Shown here: piece by piece, positions 1-8,310 of the stretch
Position numbering within the stretch: position 1 is the stretch's first letter
Layout: every line of letters starts with the position of its first letter
Source of the DNA: Phocaeicola coprophilus
GTDB taxonomy: Bacteria; Bacteroidota; Bacteroidia; Bacteroidales; Bacteroidaceae
DNA length: 64,000 nucleotides
Direction: 5' to 3'
NCBI GenBank assembly: GCA_016900015.1
Contig: JACJJM010000003.1
Span: 124,001-188,000, forward strand
The notes under the pieces: model-generated
Database searches by the model: none
What the model saw: only the letters and a program-made list of their open reading frames with translations
What the model was told of the DNA's origin: nothing
Made by a program: the position numbers and the translations under genes

Positions 1-15
1 TAATAACAGCAAAAC

Positions 16-33
16 TTTGCCTGAAAAGGCAAA
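16..33. terminator. short perfect hairpin at the window start
   Basis: A 7-bp stem (TTTGCCT / AGGCAAA) closes a GAAA tetraloop. It probably ends a gene that lies before the window. The run of T after it is weak on the plus strand, so its role as a terminator is inferred. Confidence 0.35.
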
Positions 34-82
34 ATTGATGCTATTTTGTTGCCTATTCCTCTTTTGAAAAGCGAATATATGT

Positions 83-90
83 TATCTTTG
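83..90 (+). promoter_or_regulatory. -7 box of the pectin operon
   Basis: TATCTTTG matches the Bacteroidota -7 consensus TAnnTTTG and lies 38 bp before the GH28 start codon. A TTTTG at 62-66 is a possible -33 element, but its spacing of about 16 bp is short. Confidence 0.5.
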
Positions 91-127
91 TCCCGACAAT
101 ATTTATCCTACTAATAACCAACATCAA

Positions 128-1735
128 ATGAACACACATCTGACTAAAGCCTTTGTTATGGCCATGGGCTTGGCCTTATTTGCGTCATGCCAGTCCACAC
201 CTACTGCCAACCAAGAATCTGCAACCGTTTCCATCATCAGCGAAGACACGTATGCCAACCTTCCGTTTGAGATGGACAAAGTGAGACAACCGGCGTTTCC
301 CGCCTATGAAGTTTCAATCGTCGACTTCGGAGCCAAACCTGACGGCATAACCCTCAATACCGAAGCTATCAACAAAGCCATCCGGCAAGTGCATGAAAAA
401 GGCGGAGGCAAGGTCATCGTCCCCGCCGGACTCTGGCTGACCGGTCCAATCGAACTTCTAAGCAATGTCAACCTGCACTTGGAATACAACGCACTGGTGC
501 TTTTCTCTGCCGACCATTCGCTCTATCCCATCATCTCCACATCCTTTGAAGGACTGAGCACGATGCGCTGCCAGTCACCCATCTTCGCACGGAATGCGGA
601 AAACATCGCCATCACCGGCCACGGCACCATCGACGGCAACGGTGACACATGGCGTCCGGTGAAGAAAAGCAAACTCACCGAAGGACAATGGAAGAAGCTC
701 TTGGCATCCGGAGGCGTGACCAACGAGAAGGGCGACGTGTGGTATCCCAGCCAGGGCGCACTCGACGGGGCCACCGTGACAAAAGACTTCAATGTGCCCG
801 ATAGTGAAATCGTCAATGCCGACAACCACCCGGGATGGGAATCCATACGCGACTTCCTCCGTCCCGTGCTCCTGAGCTTCTCCGAGTGCCGGACAGTGCT
901 TCTCGAAGGCGTGACATTCAAAAACTCCCCCAGTTGGTGCCTGCACCCGATGATGTGCGAACACCTGACGGTCAATAATATCAGCGTCTCCAACCCCTGG
1001 TATTCACAAAACGGCGACGCCCTTGACATCGAATCATGCACCAACGTCCTCGTGCTCAACTCCACCTTCGACGCCGGAGACGACGCCATCTGCATCAAAT
1101 CGGGCAAAAATGAAGAAGGACGCAAACGCGGCATACCGACGCAAAACGTCATCGTGCGCAACAACACCGTCCTGCACGGACACGGAGGGTTCGTCGTCGG
1201 CAGCGAGATGTCCGGCGGTGTGAAAAACATCTTCGTGGACAACTGCACCTTCCTCGGCACGGACGTCGGACTCCGCTTCAAGAGCACACGCGGACGTGGC
1301 GGCATCGTGGAAAACATACATATAAATAAGGTGAACATGATAAACATCCCCGGAGAACCCATACTCTTCGACCTCTTCTACGGAGGAGCTTCGGCTAAGG
1401 ACGACGTGCCTCCCGTGAGCGAAGAGACACCCGTGTTCCGCAACATCTACATCGACGACGTCACCTGCAAAGGCTCCGGACGAGCCATCTTCTTCAACGG
1501 ACTGCCGGAAATGCCCATCGAAAATATCAACCTGAACGGAATCACCATCTCCGACGCAACCGAAGGAGCTGTCCTCAGCCATGCCAAAGGGGTCAATATC
1601 GACCGGCTGACCATCACAACCAAGACTCCTTCGCCCACAGTAAGCCTGCGCAATGTCTCGACTATCAAAATCAACGGGCAAGCCATCGACGAGGTGGGTG
1701 AAGAAGGCAAGACGCTCAACTTCGACAATCACTAA
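128..1735 (+). CDS. GH28 polygalacturonase-family lipoprotein
   Basis: A 535-residue glycoside hydrolase of family 28, the polygalacturonase/rhamnogalacturonase group, which cleaves galacturonic acid linkages in pectin by inversion. The N-terminus is a lipoprotein signal ending in the lipobox-like FASC, so the enzyme is probably anchored in the envelope. The family signatures are present in order: NGDALDIES (about residue 295), the paired acids in DAGDDAICIKSG, the GHGG block, and RFKSTRGRGG, which corresponds to the RIK substrate-binding motif. Length is normal for a bacterial GH28. It heads an operon with a DUF4861 protein 18 bp downstream and a GH43, a combination usual in rhamnogalacturonan-degrading loci. 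Exact substrate (homogalacturonan, RG-I or RG-II chain) cannot be read from sequence. Confidence 0.9.
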   Translation: MNTHLTKAFVMAMGLALFASCQSTPTANQESATVSIISEDTYANLPFEMDKVRQPAFPAYEVSIVDFGAKPDGITLNTEAINKAIRQVHEKGGGKVIVPAGLWLTGPIELLSNVNLHLEYNALVLFSADHSLYPIISTSFEGLSTMRCQSPIFARNAENIAITGHGTIDGNGDTWRPVKKSKLTEGQWKKLLASGGVTNEKGDVWYPSQGALDGATVTKDFNVPDSEIVNADNHPGWESIRDFLRPVLLSFSECRTVLLEGVTFKNSPSWCLHPMMCEHLTVNNISVSNPWYSQNGDALDIESCTNVLVLNSTFDAGDDAICIKSGKNEEGRKRGIPTQNVIVRNNTVLHGHGGFVVGSEMSGGVKNIFVDNCTFLGTDVGLRFKSTRGRGGIVENIHINKVNMINIPGEPILFDLFYGGASAKDDVPPVSEETPVFRNIYIDDVTCKGSGRAIFFNGLPEMPIENINLNGITISDATEGAVLSHAKGVNIDRLTITTKTPSPTVSLRNVSTIKINGQAIDEVGEEGKTLNFDNH

Positions 1736-1753
1736 ACACATACGAGATATACA

Positions 1754-2989
1754 ATGAAACACATCGCTATCCTTCTGTTTGCCCTGGCCGCTGCCCCGAC
1801 GGCGGCCTCGGCGCAAACCCCAGAAAAGACCGTCAGCATCACGGTCGAAAACACCTGGGACAAAGCTAAAACAGACGAACCTGTCGTCATCCGTCTGGCC
1901 GACCTGAAGCCCGGCTTCGAAGTGCGTTCGGCCACGGTGTACAGAGGCACAGAGGAAATCCCTTCCCAGCTCGACGACCTCAACCGCGACACACAGGCCG
2001 ACGAACTGGCTTTCGTCGCCGACATCCCCGCCGGAGCGAAGGAAGACTTCCGCATCGTCCTCTCCCCCACACCGTCTGCCAAGACTTATCCGGCACGCAC
2101 CTACGCCCAAATGCGCCTCAACGACAAGGGCCAGAAGTGCCCGCACATCCAGTACATCACCTTCGACGGCCGTGTCCCCGTCAAGCAGTCATACAGCGCG
2201 ATGTACCACCACGGGCCTGCTTTCGAGTCTGAACTCGTCGCCTTCCGTGCCTACATGGACAACCGCCAATCCATCGACCTCTACGGCAAGAAATACCAAC
2301 GGCTGGAACTCGCCGAGACCAACTTCTATCCGAAGAAAGAACAACTCGCCGCAGGCTATGGTGACGATGTCCTCTGGGCCGGAACGAGCATCGGTGTGGG
2401 TTCCTTCCGCGGCTGGATAGACGGCAAACTCCAGACCATCGACTCCGTCGCCACACGCAGCGCAGGCGTATTGGCCTCAGGCCCCGTGCGCACAGTCATC
2501 GAGTTCTTCGACCGTGACTGGCAATACGACGGCGCGACGCTCAACATGACCCAACGCTACACCCTCTACGCCGGACACCGCGACGTCCGCGTCGACATCT
2601 CCTTCAAGGAAGAAGATGCCACACACAAGGCATTCGCCACCGGCATACAGAAGCTGGAGCGTGACAACGTGGGCTTCCTTGACGCCGACGGGTTGGCAGG
2701 CTCCTGGGGGAGCAACCTCGCCTACAAGAACGACACCGTGAACCACCCGCGTGAGACCGTCGGCCTGGGCATCTACGTCCCCGGACGATTTGTCACGCTC
2801 ACGAAGGAAGACGACATCAACTACCTTATACAAATGCACACCAACCGCGACCGGCAGCTCACCTACTTCTTCACCTTCGCCGCCGCCAAGGAAGAAGAAG
2901 GATTCAAGGACAGCCGTGCGTGGTTCGACCACCTCGTGGAGTGGCAAAGCCGCCAGGCACACCCGTGCAAAGTAACCATCAAAAATTAA
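1754..2989 (+). CDS. DUF4861 secreted protein of a pectin operon
   Basis: A 411-residue protein with a clear signal peptide (cleavage near ASAQT) and a DUF4861 body. Family members occur in Bacteroidota loci for pectin and glucuronate-containing glycans, mostly beside GH28, GH105 and GH43 enzymes. Their biochemical activity is not established to my knowledge. The gene sits 18 bp after the GH28 stop and its end lies 14 bp before the GH43 start, so the three are almost certainly co-transcribed. I see no classic catalytic motif. A carbohydrate-active or carbohydrate-binding role is inferred from context only. Confidence 0.8.
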   Translation: MKHIAILLFALAAAPTAASAQTPEKTVSITVENTWDKAKTDEPVVIRLADLKPGFEVRSATVYRGTEEIPSQLDDLNRDTQADELAFVADIPAGAKEDFRIVLSPTPSAKTYPARTYAQMRLNDKGQKCPHIQYITFDGRVPVKQSYSAMYHHGPAFESELVAFRAYMDNRQSIDLYGKKYQRLELAETNFYPKKEQLAAGYGDDVLWAGTSIGVGSFRGWIDGKLQTIDSVATRSAGVLASGPVRTVIEFFDRDWQYDGATLNMTQRYTLYAGHRDVRVDISFKEEDATHKAFATGIQKLERDNVGFLDADGLAGSWGSNLAYKNDTVNHPRETVGLGIYVPGRFVTLTKEDDINYLIQMHTNRDRQLTYFFTFAAAKEEEGFKDSRAWFDHLVEWQSRQAHPCKVTIKN

Positions 2990-3003
2990 ATCACCAGAGA
3001 AAC

Positions 3004-4683
3004 ATGAAACGAAAAACATCACTCCTCGCCAGCCTCATGCTGGCCTTCACACTGCCCCTCGCGGCACAACAAGCCGAGCCATACCGCTCGCAAGTCTGGG
3101 TCGCCGACCAAGGCGACGGCACGTACAAGAACCCCGTGCTCTACGCTGACTACTCCGACCCCGACGCATGCCGCGTCGGCGACGACTTCTACCTCACCTC
3201 TTCCAGCTTCAACTGCGTCCCCGGACTCCAGATACTCCACTCGAAGGACCTCGTCAACTGGACCATCATCGGCTCCGCCGTGCCTTGGGCCGTTCCCCCG
3301 ACAAGCGACACAGCTCCCCAGCACGGCAAGCGCATCTGGGCCCCCTGCATACGCCATCACGACGGATGGTTCTACATCTTCTGGGGCGACCCTGACCAAG
3401 GAGCTTTCATGGTCAAAGCCCAAGACCCCCGCGGCCCCTGGACAGAACCCGTCCTCGTCAAGCCCGGCATCGGCATCATCGACACCACCCCTCTCTGGGA
3501 CGACGACGGCCGCGTCTACATGGCCCACGCCTACGCCGGCAGCCGCGCCCAGCTCAAGAGCGTCATCGCCGTCTGCGAACTCTCGGCCGACGCCTCACGC
3601 GCCATCACCCCCTCACGCATCGTCTTCGACGGCCACGAAGGGCAAGGTACGTGCGAAGGACCGAAATTCTACAAACGGGGCGGCTACTACTACATCTTCC
3701 ACCCCGCAGGAGGCGTACCGACCGGTTTCCAGACCGTCCAACGCTCGAAGCACGTCTACGGTCCGTATGAAAACCGCATCGTGCTCGCCCAGGGCAAGAG
3801 TCCCGTCAACGGCCCTCACCAAGGAGCATGGGTCGACACCCCGACGGGCGAAGACTGGTTTCTCCACTTCCAGGACGTCGGCGCATACGGACGCCTCGTC
3901 CACCTGCAACCCATGCGCTGGATTGACGACTGGCCCGTCATCGGCATCGACGACGACGGTGACGGCTGTGGTGACCCCGTCCTGACATACAAGAAGCCCA
4001 ACGTCGGCAAGGAATACCCCATCTGCACCCCGCAGGAAAGCGACGAGTTCGACAGCATGACCCTCGGACTGCAATGGCAGTGGCAGGCCAACTACAATGA
4101 GAAGTGGGCCTACTGCGCCGGCGACCGCAGCCTCCTGCGCCTCTACTCCTACCCCGTCACGGAGACGTACAAGAACCTCGGCGACGTGCCCAACATGCTC
4201 CTCCAGAAGACCACAGCTCCCGCACAGACCGTCACCGTCAAGATGACCTTCCGGCCCACGTCCAAATACCGCGGCGAGCGCACGGGCCTCACCATCTTCG
4301 GCCGTGACTATGCCGCCCTCACGGTGGAAAACAGCGAACAGGGCCTCGTGCTCTCCCAAGTCGAGTGCCGCCAGGCCGATAAGGGAAAACCCGAAACGGT
4401 GAACGAAACAACGACCCTCAAGGACAGCACCTTCTACCTCCGCGCCGACATCCGCGACTCGGGCGAGAAGCTCAGCAAGAGCGAGGGAGGACACGACCAG
4501 CGCGTGATGTGCCAATTCTCTTATAGCACCGACGGGCGCAAGTTCCGCCCGCTGGGCAAACCCTTCCAAGTGCGCGAAGGCACGTGGATAGGCGCAAAAC
4601 ACGGCATCTTCTGCACCCGCCCGCACATCGTCACGAACGACGGCGGATGGGTCGACGTCGACTGGTATCGCGTGACACGATAA
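3004..4683 (+). CDS. GH43 beta-xylosidase/arabinofuranosidase-family protein
   Basis: A glycoside hydrolase family 43 protein of 559 residues from the chosen start. The open frame extends upstream to 2920, but ATG 3004 begins a proper signal peptide (MKRKTS...LPLAAQQ) and follows the DUF4861 stop by 14 bp. The five-bladed propeller catalytic acids are visible: Asp in DYSDPDA, Asp in IIDTTPLWDDDG and Glu in GTCEGPKFY. A C-terminal beta-sandwich-like region of about 200 residues follows. The family removes arabinose or xylose side chains. With GH28 and DUF4861 upstream it likely trims arabinan or other side chains of pectin in the periplasm. Substrate specificity is not determinable here. Confidence 0.88.
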   Translation: MKRKTSLLASLMLAFTLPLAAQQAEPYRSQVWVADQGDGTYKNPVLYADYSDPDACRVGDDFYLTSSSFNCVPGLQILHSKDLVNWTIIGSAVPWAVPPTSDTAPQHGKRIWAPCIRHHDGWFYIFWGDPDQGAFMVKAQDPRGPWTEPVLVKPGIGIIDTTPLWDDDGRVYMAHAYAGSRAQLKSVIAVCELSADASRAITPSRIVFDGHEGQGTCEGPKFYKRGGYYYIFHPAGGVPTGFQTVQRSKHVYGPYENRIVLAQGKSPVNGPHQGAWVDTPTGEDWFLHFQDVGAYGRLVHLQPMRWIDDWPVIGIDDDGDGCGDPVLTYKKPNVGKEYPICTPQESDEFDSMTLGLQWQWQANYNEKWAYCAGDRSLLRLYSYPVTETYKNLGDVPNMLLQKTTAPAQTVTVKMTFRPTSKYRGERTGLTIFGRDYAALTVENSEQGLVLSQVECRQADKGKPETVNETTTLKDSTFYLRADIRDSGEKLSKSEGGHDQRVMCQFSYSTDGRKFRPLGKPFQVREGTWIGAKHGIFCTRPHIVTNDGGWVDVDWYRVTR

Positions 4684-4973
4684 GCACACTTTTTCCTCTA
4701 TATTTCACTTCTGAGACGCCTGCCATGCGCGATGCAGCGCAGCGTCCGTCCCCTTTCCCGCCCGGCGCAGCAATGTGCCGGGCGGATTTCATATAATATA
4801 ATGTGGGATGCGCGCGAAGGCGCACCTCCCTCCCGTTTTATGTTTAAGAACATGTATGAAACGTTTGGAATCTCCCCGATAAGTCCTATATTTGGACATG
4901 GATGGAGAGATACGTAAGTTCGTGGTATGGTAAATATATCCAACGAATAGGATACATGCGGAACTACCCGACT
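4684..4973. other. intergenic stretch before the HU-like gene
   Basis: No gene is supported here. It holds a GC-rich hairpin at 4758-4785 (CCGCCCGGC / GCCGGGCGG, 9-bp stem) that may end the pectin operon. The rest shows no recognisable element. Confidence 0.5.
4758..4785 (+). terminator. hairpin after the pectin operon
   Basis: Perfect 9-bp stem with a 10-nt loop, 75 bp after the GH43 stop, followed by ATTTCATAT. The weak T tract makes it a moderate candidate. Confidence 0.4.
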
Positions 4974-5060
4974 GACACATTATAATGTGTCTGCATGAGA
5001 CATTATAATCTCTCCGTCGGACACATTATAATCTCTCCATCGGACACATTATAATGTGTC
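4974..5060. repeat. four 23-bp tandem units with palindromic cores
   Basis: ATTATAAT occurs four times at 4979, 5002, 5025 and 5048, exactly 23 bp apart. The first and last units are perfect 18-bp palindromes (GACACATTATAATGTGTC). The middle units are half-altered, with CTCTC replacing GTGTC on one side. The array ends 105 bp before the HU-like start codon. It looks like a cluster of operator sites on one face of the helix, and autoregulation by the HU-like protein is one possibility. Confidence 0.75.
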
Positions 5061-5164
5061 GACTGCCCACTTTACATACTCCCTTTCGGGGCAGGCCGGA
5101 CACTCCGAAAAGGAAATGCAACAGAGAGAAATAACAAATGTATAATATTTTAAATCAGATGATT

Positions 5165-5689
5165 ATGGCAGTACCTTACAAAATTCAGCGCAAGCGCAAC
5201 CCCCAAAAGCCCAATGAGCCGGGACAGTGGCACGCAGTGCCTAAGACGGGAAGTCCCGTAAAGGAAAAATTCATGACACGTATGGCGACGGAAGACACCA
5301 CCGTGGCCGACATCGAACTGGCCGCAGCGGCCAAACTCATCGGCAAGTTCATCTACAACCAGAGCATACAAGGCAAGCGTGTGCGCATCCCCGGATTGGG
5401 GTCGTTTCGTGTGTCGTTTGGCAGTGAGGGCGTAGACGACATCATGGACTTCCACACGGGGTTGATCCGCAACGTGAAAATCGTGTTTACCCTCGACAGC
5501 GACCTACGTGCCTCCATCTTGAACGACATATCGTTTGAAAATGCGGGCGTCGACGACGAAGGCGTGCAGTATGCGTCGCTGGAAAACTACAAGCAGGTGA
5601 AAGGCCTCTCGGGAGACAACACGCAGGGAAGCGGCACGCCCGGCACGGGCGGAGGCTCGGACGACGGCAACGACGATGGCGAACTTTGA
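5165..5689 (+). CDS. HU-like DNA-binding protein with acidic glycine-rich tail
   Basis: A histone-like HU/IHF-related protein of 174 residues, of the larger Bacteroidota type. I start it at ATG 5165 (MAVPYKIQRKRNP), which matches where these proteins usually begin. An upstream in-frame ATG at 5138 would add nine residues. The HU fold covers roughly residues 30-120 (IELAAAAKLIGKFI..., RIPGLGSFRVSFGSEG). The C-terminal 30 residues are a low-complexity Gly/Asp/Ser tail. It is monocistronic: a strong hairpin follows and the 23-bp palindrome array precedes it. The role is inferred to be nucleoid or regulatory DNA binding. Confidence 0.8.
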   Translation: MAVPYKIQRKRNPQKPNEPGQWHAVPKTGSPVKEKFMTRMATEDTTVADIELAAAAKLIGKFIYNQSIQGKRVRIPGLGSFRVSFGSEGVDDIMDFHTGLIRNVKIVFTLDSDLRASILNDISFENAGVDDEGVQYASLENYKQVKGLSGDNTQGSGTPGTGGGSDDGNDDGEL

Positions 5690-5718
5690 CCCCCGCCCCC
5701 GGCCTCAGGCGTATGGGC

Positions 5719-5755
5719 GAAGTGCCGTCCCCCGTCCGCGAGGGGGCGGCACTTC
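5719..5755 (+). terminator. terminator after the HU-like gene
   Basis: GAAGTGCCG-CCCCC pairs with GGGGG-CGGCACTTC (14 pairs, one bulged T), followed by CGTTT. It lies 30 bp after the stop codon. Confidence 0.7.
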
Positions 5756-5828
5756 CGTTTCCCGGAGGGAGAAAATGACGTTTTTCCAAAAAATATCCGT
5801 CCATCGAGAAAAAAGTAGGCCAAAGTCT

Positions 5829-5857
5829 TTGTATATTCCATAGATTACTTATATTTG
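5829..5857 (+). promoter_or_regulatory. promoter of the carboxyltransferase gene
   Basis: TTG at 5829-5831 and TATATTTG at 5850-5857 are spaced 18 bp, a good match to the Bacteroidota -33/-7 pattern, 39 bp before the start codon. Confidence 0.6.
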
Positions 5858-5896
5858 TCGAGCAAAAAGTAAGAACGATTAAAATCTTATACCTCC

Positions 5897-7672
5897 ATGA
5901 AAAAGCAGATAAAATTCAGTCTTGTCTACCGGGACATGTTCCAATCATCCGGTAAGTACCAACCTCGCATCGACCAACTGGAGCGAGTAGCCCCGCACAT
6001 CATCGACATGGGTTGCTTCGCCCGTGTGGAAACCAACGGCGGCGCCTTCGAACAGGTCAACCTGCTCTATGGCGAAAACCCGAACAAGGCCGTGCGTGCC
6101 TTCACTAAGCCTTTCAACGAGGTGGGCATCCAGACACACATGCTCGACAGAGGCCTGAACGCCCTCCGCATGTATCCCGTCCCGGCCGATGTACGCCGCC
6201 TGATGTACAAGGTGAAGAAGGCGCAAGGTGTGGACATCACGCGTATCTTCTGCGGACTGAACGACGTGCGCAACATCATCCCCTCCATCAAGTATGCACT
6301 TGAGGCAGGCATGATCCCGCAGGCGACGCTCTGCATCACGACTTCGCCCGTGCACACAGTCGACTACTATTGCGGCATCGCCGACCAGCTCATCGCCGCC
6401 GGCGCTCCCGAAATCTGCCTGAAGGACATGGCCGGCATCGGCCAGCCCGCCATGCTGGGCGAACTGGTGCGCCGCATCAAGGAGAAACACCCCGATGTCA
6501 TCATACAGTATCACGGCCACTCCGGCCCGGGCCTCTCGATGGCCTCCATCCTCGAGGTCTGCAAGAACGGAGCGGACATCATCGACACGGCCATGGAGCC
6601 CCTCGCCTGGGGTAAGGTCCACCCGGACATCATCTCCGTGCAGTCGATGCTGAAGAATGCAGGCTTCGACGTGCCTGAAATCAACATGAACGCCTACATG
6701 AAAGTGCGTAGCCTGACACAGGAGTTCATCGACGACTTCCTGGGCTACTTCATGGACCCGACGAACAAATACATGTCTTCTCTGTTGCTGGGCTGCGGCC
6801 TGCCGGGCGGCATGATGGGCTCGATGATGGCCGACCTGAAGGGCGTCCATGCAGGCATCAATATGATACTCAAGGGCCAAGGCAAAGAGCCGCTCTCCAT
6901 CGACGACCTGCTTGTCATGCTCTTCGACGAAGTGGCCTACGTATGGCCGAAGCTCGGCTATCCTCCCTTGGTGACACCGTTCAGCCAGTATGTGAAGAAT
7001 GTAGCGCTGATGAACGTCATGCAGCTCGTCAAGGGCGAGGAACGTTTCACGATGATTGACAACCACACGTGGGACATGATTCTGGGCAAGAGCGGACGCC
7101 TGCCCGGCAAGTTAGCTCCCGAAATCATCGAACTGGCAAAATCGAAAGGCTACGAGTTTACGGAAGAAGATCCGCAGAGCTATTATCCTGACGAACTGGA
7201 CAAGTATCGCAAGGAGATGGACGAAAACGGTTGGGAATACGGCGAGGACGACGAAGAACTGTTCGAACTGGCCATGCACGACCGTCAGTATCGCGACTAT
7301 AAGTCAGGCGTGGCTAAGAAACGCTTCCTTGACGACTTGCAGCGTGCCAAGGACGCCGCCATGGCCAAGAAGGGCTTCGATGAAGAGACCATCAAGAAGA
7401 TGAAGCGTGCGAAGGCCGACCCGATTGTGGCACCGCGCCGCGGCCAAATCCTCTACGGAGTAAACTTCAACGGCGAACTGATGGAGCCGTTCGTAGGCCG
7501 CAAATACCAGCACGACGAAGTGTTCTGTTCGATTTCGACTCCGTGGGGTGAAAACGAGGACATCCTCACGGGATTCACAGGCCGCGTAGTAGAAGTCTGC
7601 GCCAAACAAGGGCAGACGGTCAATGCCGGCGAAGTCATCGCCTACTTGGAACGTTCGGAAATATTTGCCTAA
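5897..7672 (+). CDS. oxaloacetate decarboxylase/pyruvate carboxylase-type carboxyltransferase lacking the biotin lysine
   Basis: A 591-residue carboxyltransferase related to oxaloacetate decarboxylase alpha and pyruvate carboxylase subunit B, which move CO2 between biotin and oxaloacetate/pyruvate. The TIM barrel keeps the metal ligands: Asp13 in YRDMFQS, Lys176 in LKDMAG (the carbamylated lysine) and His206/His208 in YHGHSG. The C-terminal about 50 residues fold like a biotin carrier domain (GRVVEVCAKQGQTVNAGEVIAYLE), but the AMKM motif is replaced by STPWGENEDI, so no lysine is present for biotin. No biotin carboxylase or carrier gene lies nearby. It either uses a carrier encoded elsewhere or works without biotin. 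It has its own promoter and a terminator, so it is a single-gene unit. Confidence 0.8.
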   Translation: MKKQIKFSLVYRDMFQSSGKYQPRIDQLERVAPHIIDMGCFARVETNGGAFEQVNLLYGENPNKAVRAFTKPFNEVGIQTHMLDRGLNALRMYPVPADVRRLMYKVKKAQGVDITRIFCGLNDVRNIIPSIKYALEAGMIPQATLCITTSPVHTVDYYCGIADQLIAAGAPEICLKDMAGIGQPAMLGELVRRIKEKHPDVIIQYHGHSGPGLSMASILEVCKNGADIIDTAMEPLAWGKVHPDIISVQSMLKNAGFDVPEINMNAYMKVRSLTQEFIDDFLGYFMDPTNKYMSSLLLGCGLPGGMMGSMMADLKGVHAGINMILKGQGKEPLSIDDLLVMLFDEVAYVWPKLGYPPLVTPFSQYVKNVALMNVMQLVKGEERFTMIDNHTWDMILGKSGRLPGKLAPEIIELAKSKGYEFTEEDPQSYYPDELDKYRKEMDENGWEYGEDDEELFELAMHDRQYRDYKSGVAKKRFLDDLQRAKDAAMAKKGFDEETIKKMKRAKADPIVAPRRGQILYGVNFNGELMEPFVGRKYQHDEVFCSISTPWGENEDILTGFTGRVVEVCAKQGQTVNAGEVIAYLERSEIFA

Positions 7673-7694
7673 GTTGTTCAATAAAAAAGTTAAA

Positions 7695-7739
7695 AAAAAG
7701 CGGCCTCGGGGAAGCGATTCCCCGGGGTCGCCTGCTTTT
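7695..7739. terminator. bidirectional terminator between convergent genes
   Basis: An A-rich flank (AAAAGCG), a CGGGGAA / TTCCCCG stem with GCGA loop, and a T-rich flank (CGCCTGCTTTTC) lie between the carboxyltransferase and the AlaX-type gene. A and T tracts on both sides suit termination in both directions. Confidence 0.75.
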
Positions 7740-8209
7740 CATTCGGGCAAGTCGAGACGGAAGACGATGCGGAACACGCCGTCGGCATAGCGTGTGCTGC
7801 TGATGCGGAAACGCCCGATCTCGGCCGTGTGGGCCACGTGGGTGCCAATGCAGGGACAGGCATCATAGTCGCCGACACGTACGATGCGGAGCGTAGAGCT
7901 TGCGTCTTCGGGCAACTTACCGAGGTCAAACAGCCGGACTGCCTCTTCCTGCGTCATGTAGTCCATCGTGACGGGCAGGTCGCGGGCGATGACTTCGTTG
8001 ACCCGGCGTTCGATTTCGGCCACCTGCTCCGCCGTGGGACACGTGGGAAGCTGATAGTCCAGCTTGCTTTTCTTGCGTTCGATATGCGTATGTCGCGAAC
8101 GTTCGCAACCGAACATGCGCACCATGGTCTGGTTGAGGATATGTTCGGCGGTATGCGCAGGAGGAAACTCCTGCTTGTTGTGTTCGTTGAGTTGAGGTTG
8201 TTGCTCCAT
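7739..8209 (-). CDS. AlaX-type alanyl-tRNA editing protein
   Basis: A 156-residue stand-alone relative of the alanyl-tRNA synthetase editing domain, which hydrolyses Ser or Gly mischarged on tRNA-Ala in the cytoplasm. The zinc ligands are visible: HTAEH near residue 19 and C-IGTH near residue 122. The SAD-type core (CPCIGTHVAHTAEIGRF) is intact. It lacks the N-terminal beta-barrel, so it is the short AlaX class. It faces the carboxyltransferase across a shared terminator, and its start is 102 bp from the divergent dehydrogenase gene. Confidence 0.82.
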   Translation of the reverse strand: MEQQPQLNEHNKQEFPPAHTAEHILNQTMVRMFGCERSRHTHIERKKSKLDYQLPTCPTAEQVAEIERRVNEVIARDLPVTMDYMTQEEAVRLFDLGKLPEDASSTLRIVRVGDYDACPCIGTHVAHTAEIGRFRISSTRYADGVFRIVFRLDLPE

Positions 8210-8271
8210 AGGGTTGACTGTTTTAGTTCGTAATTTTCGGCGAAAGTATAACTAATTTTGTTCCTATCACC

Positions 8272-8279
8272 TATCTTTG
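8272..8279 (+). promoter_or_regulatory. -7 box of the 2-hydroxyacid dehydrogenase-like gene
   Basis: TATCTTTG matches the Bacteroidota -7 consensus and lies 31 bp before the start at 8311. No convincing -33 element at the expected distance. Confidence 0.5.
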
Positions 8280-8310
8280 CCCCCTGATTTAATCTAAAAA
8301 CCCCAAAGAC

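Noticed and set aside
523-1362. 279-codon minus-strand frame across GH28
   Set aside because: It is an antisense shadow of a gene with clear family motifs, and its translation is Arg/Ser/Pro-rich without domains.
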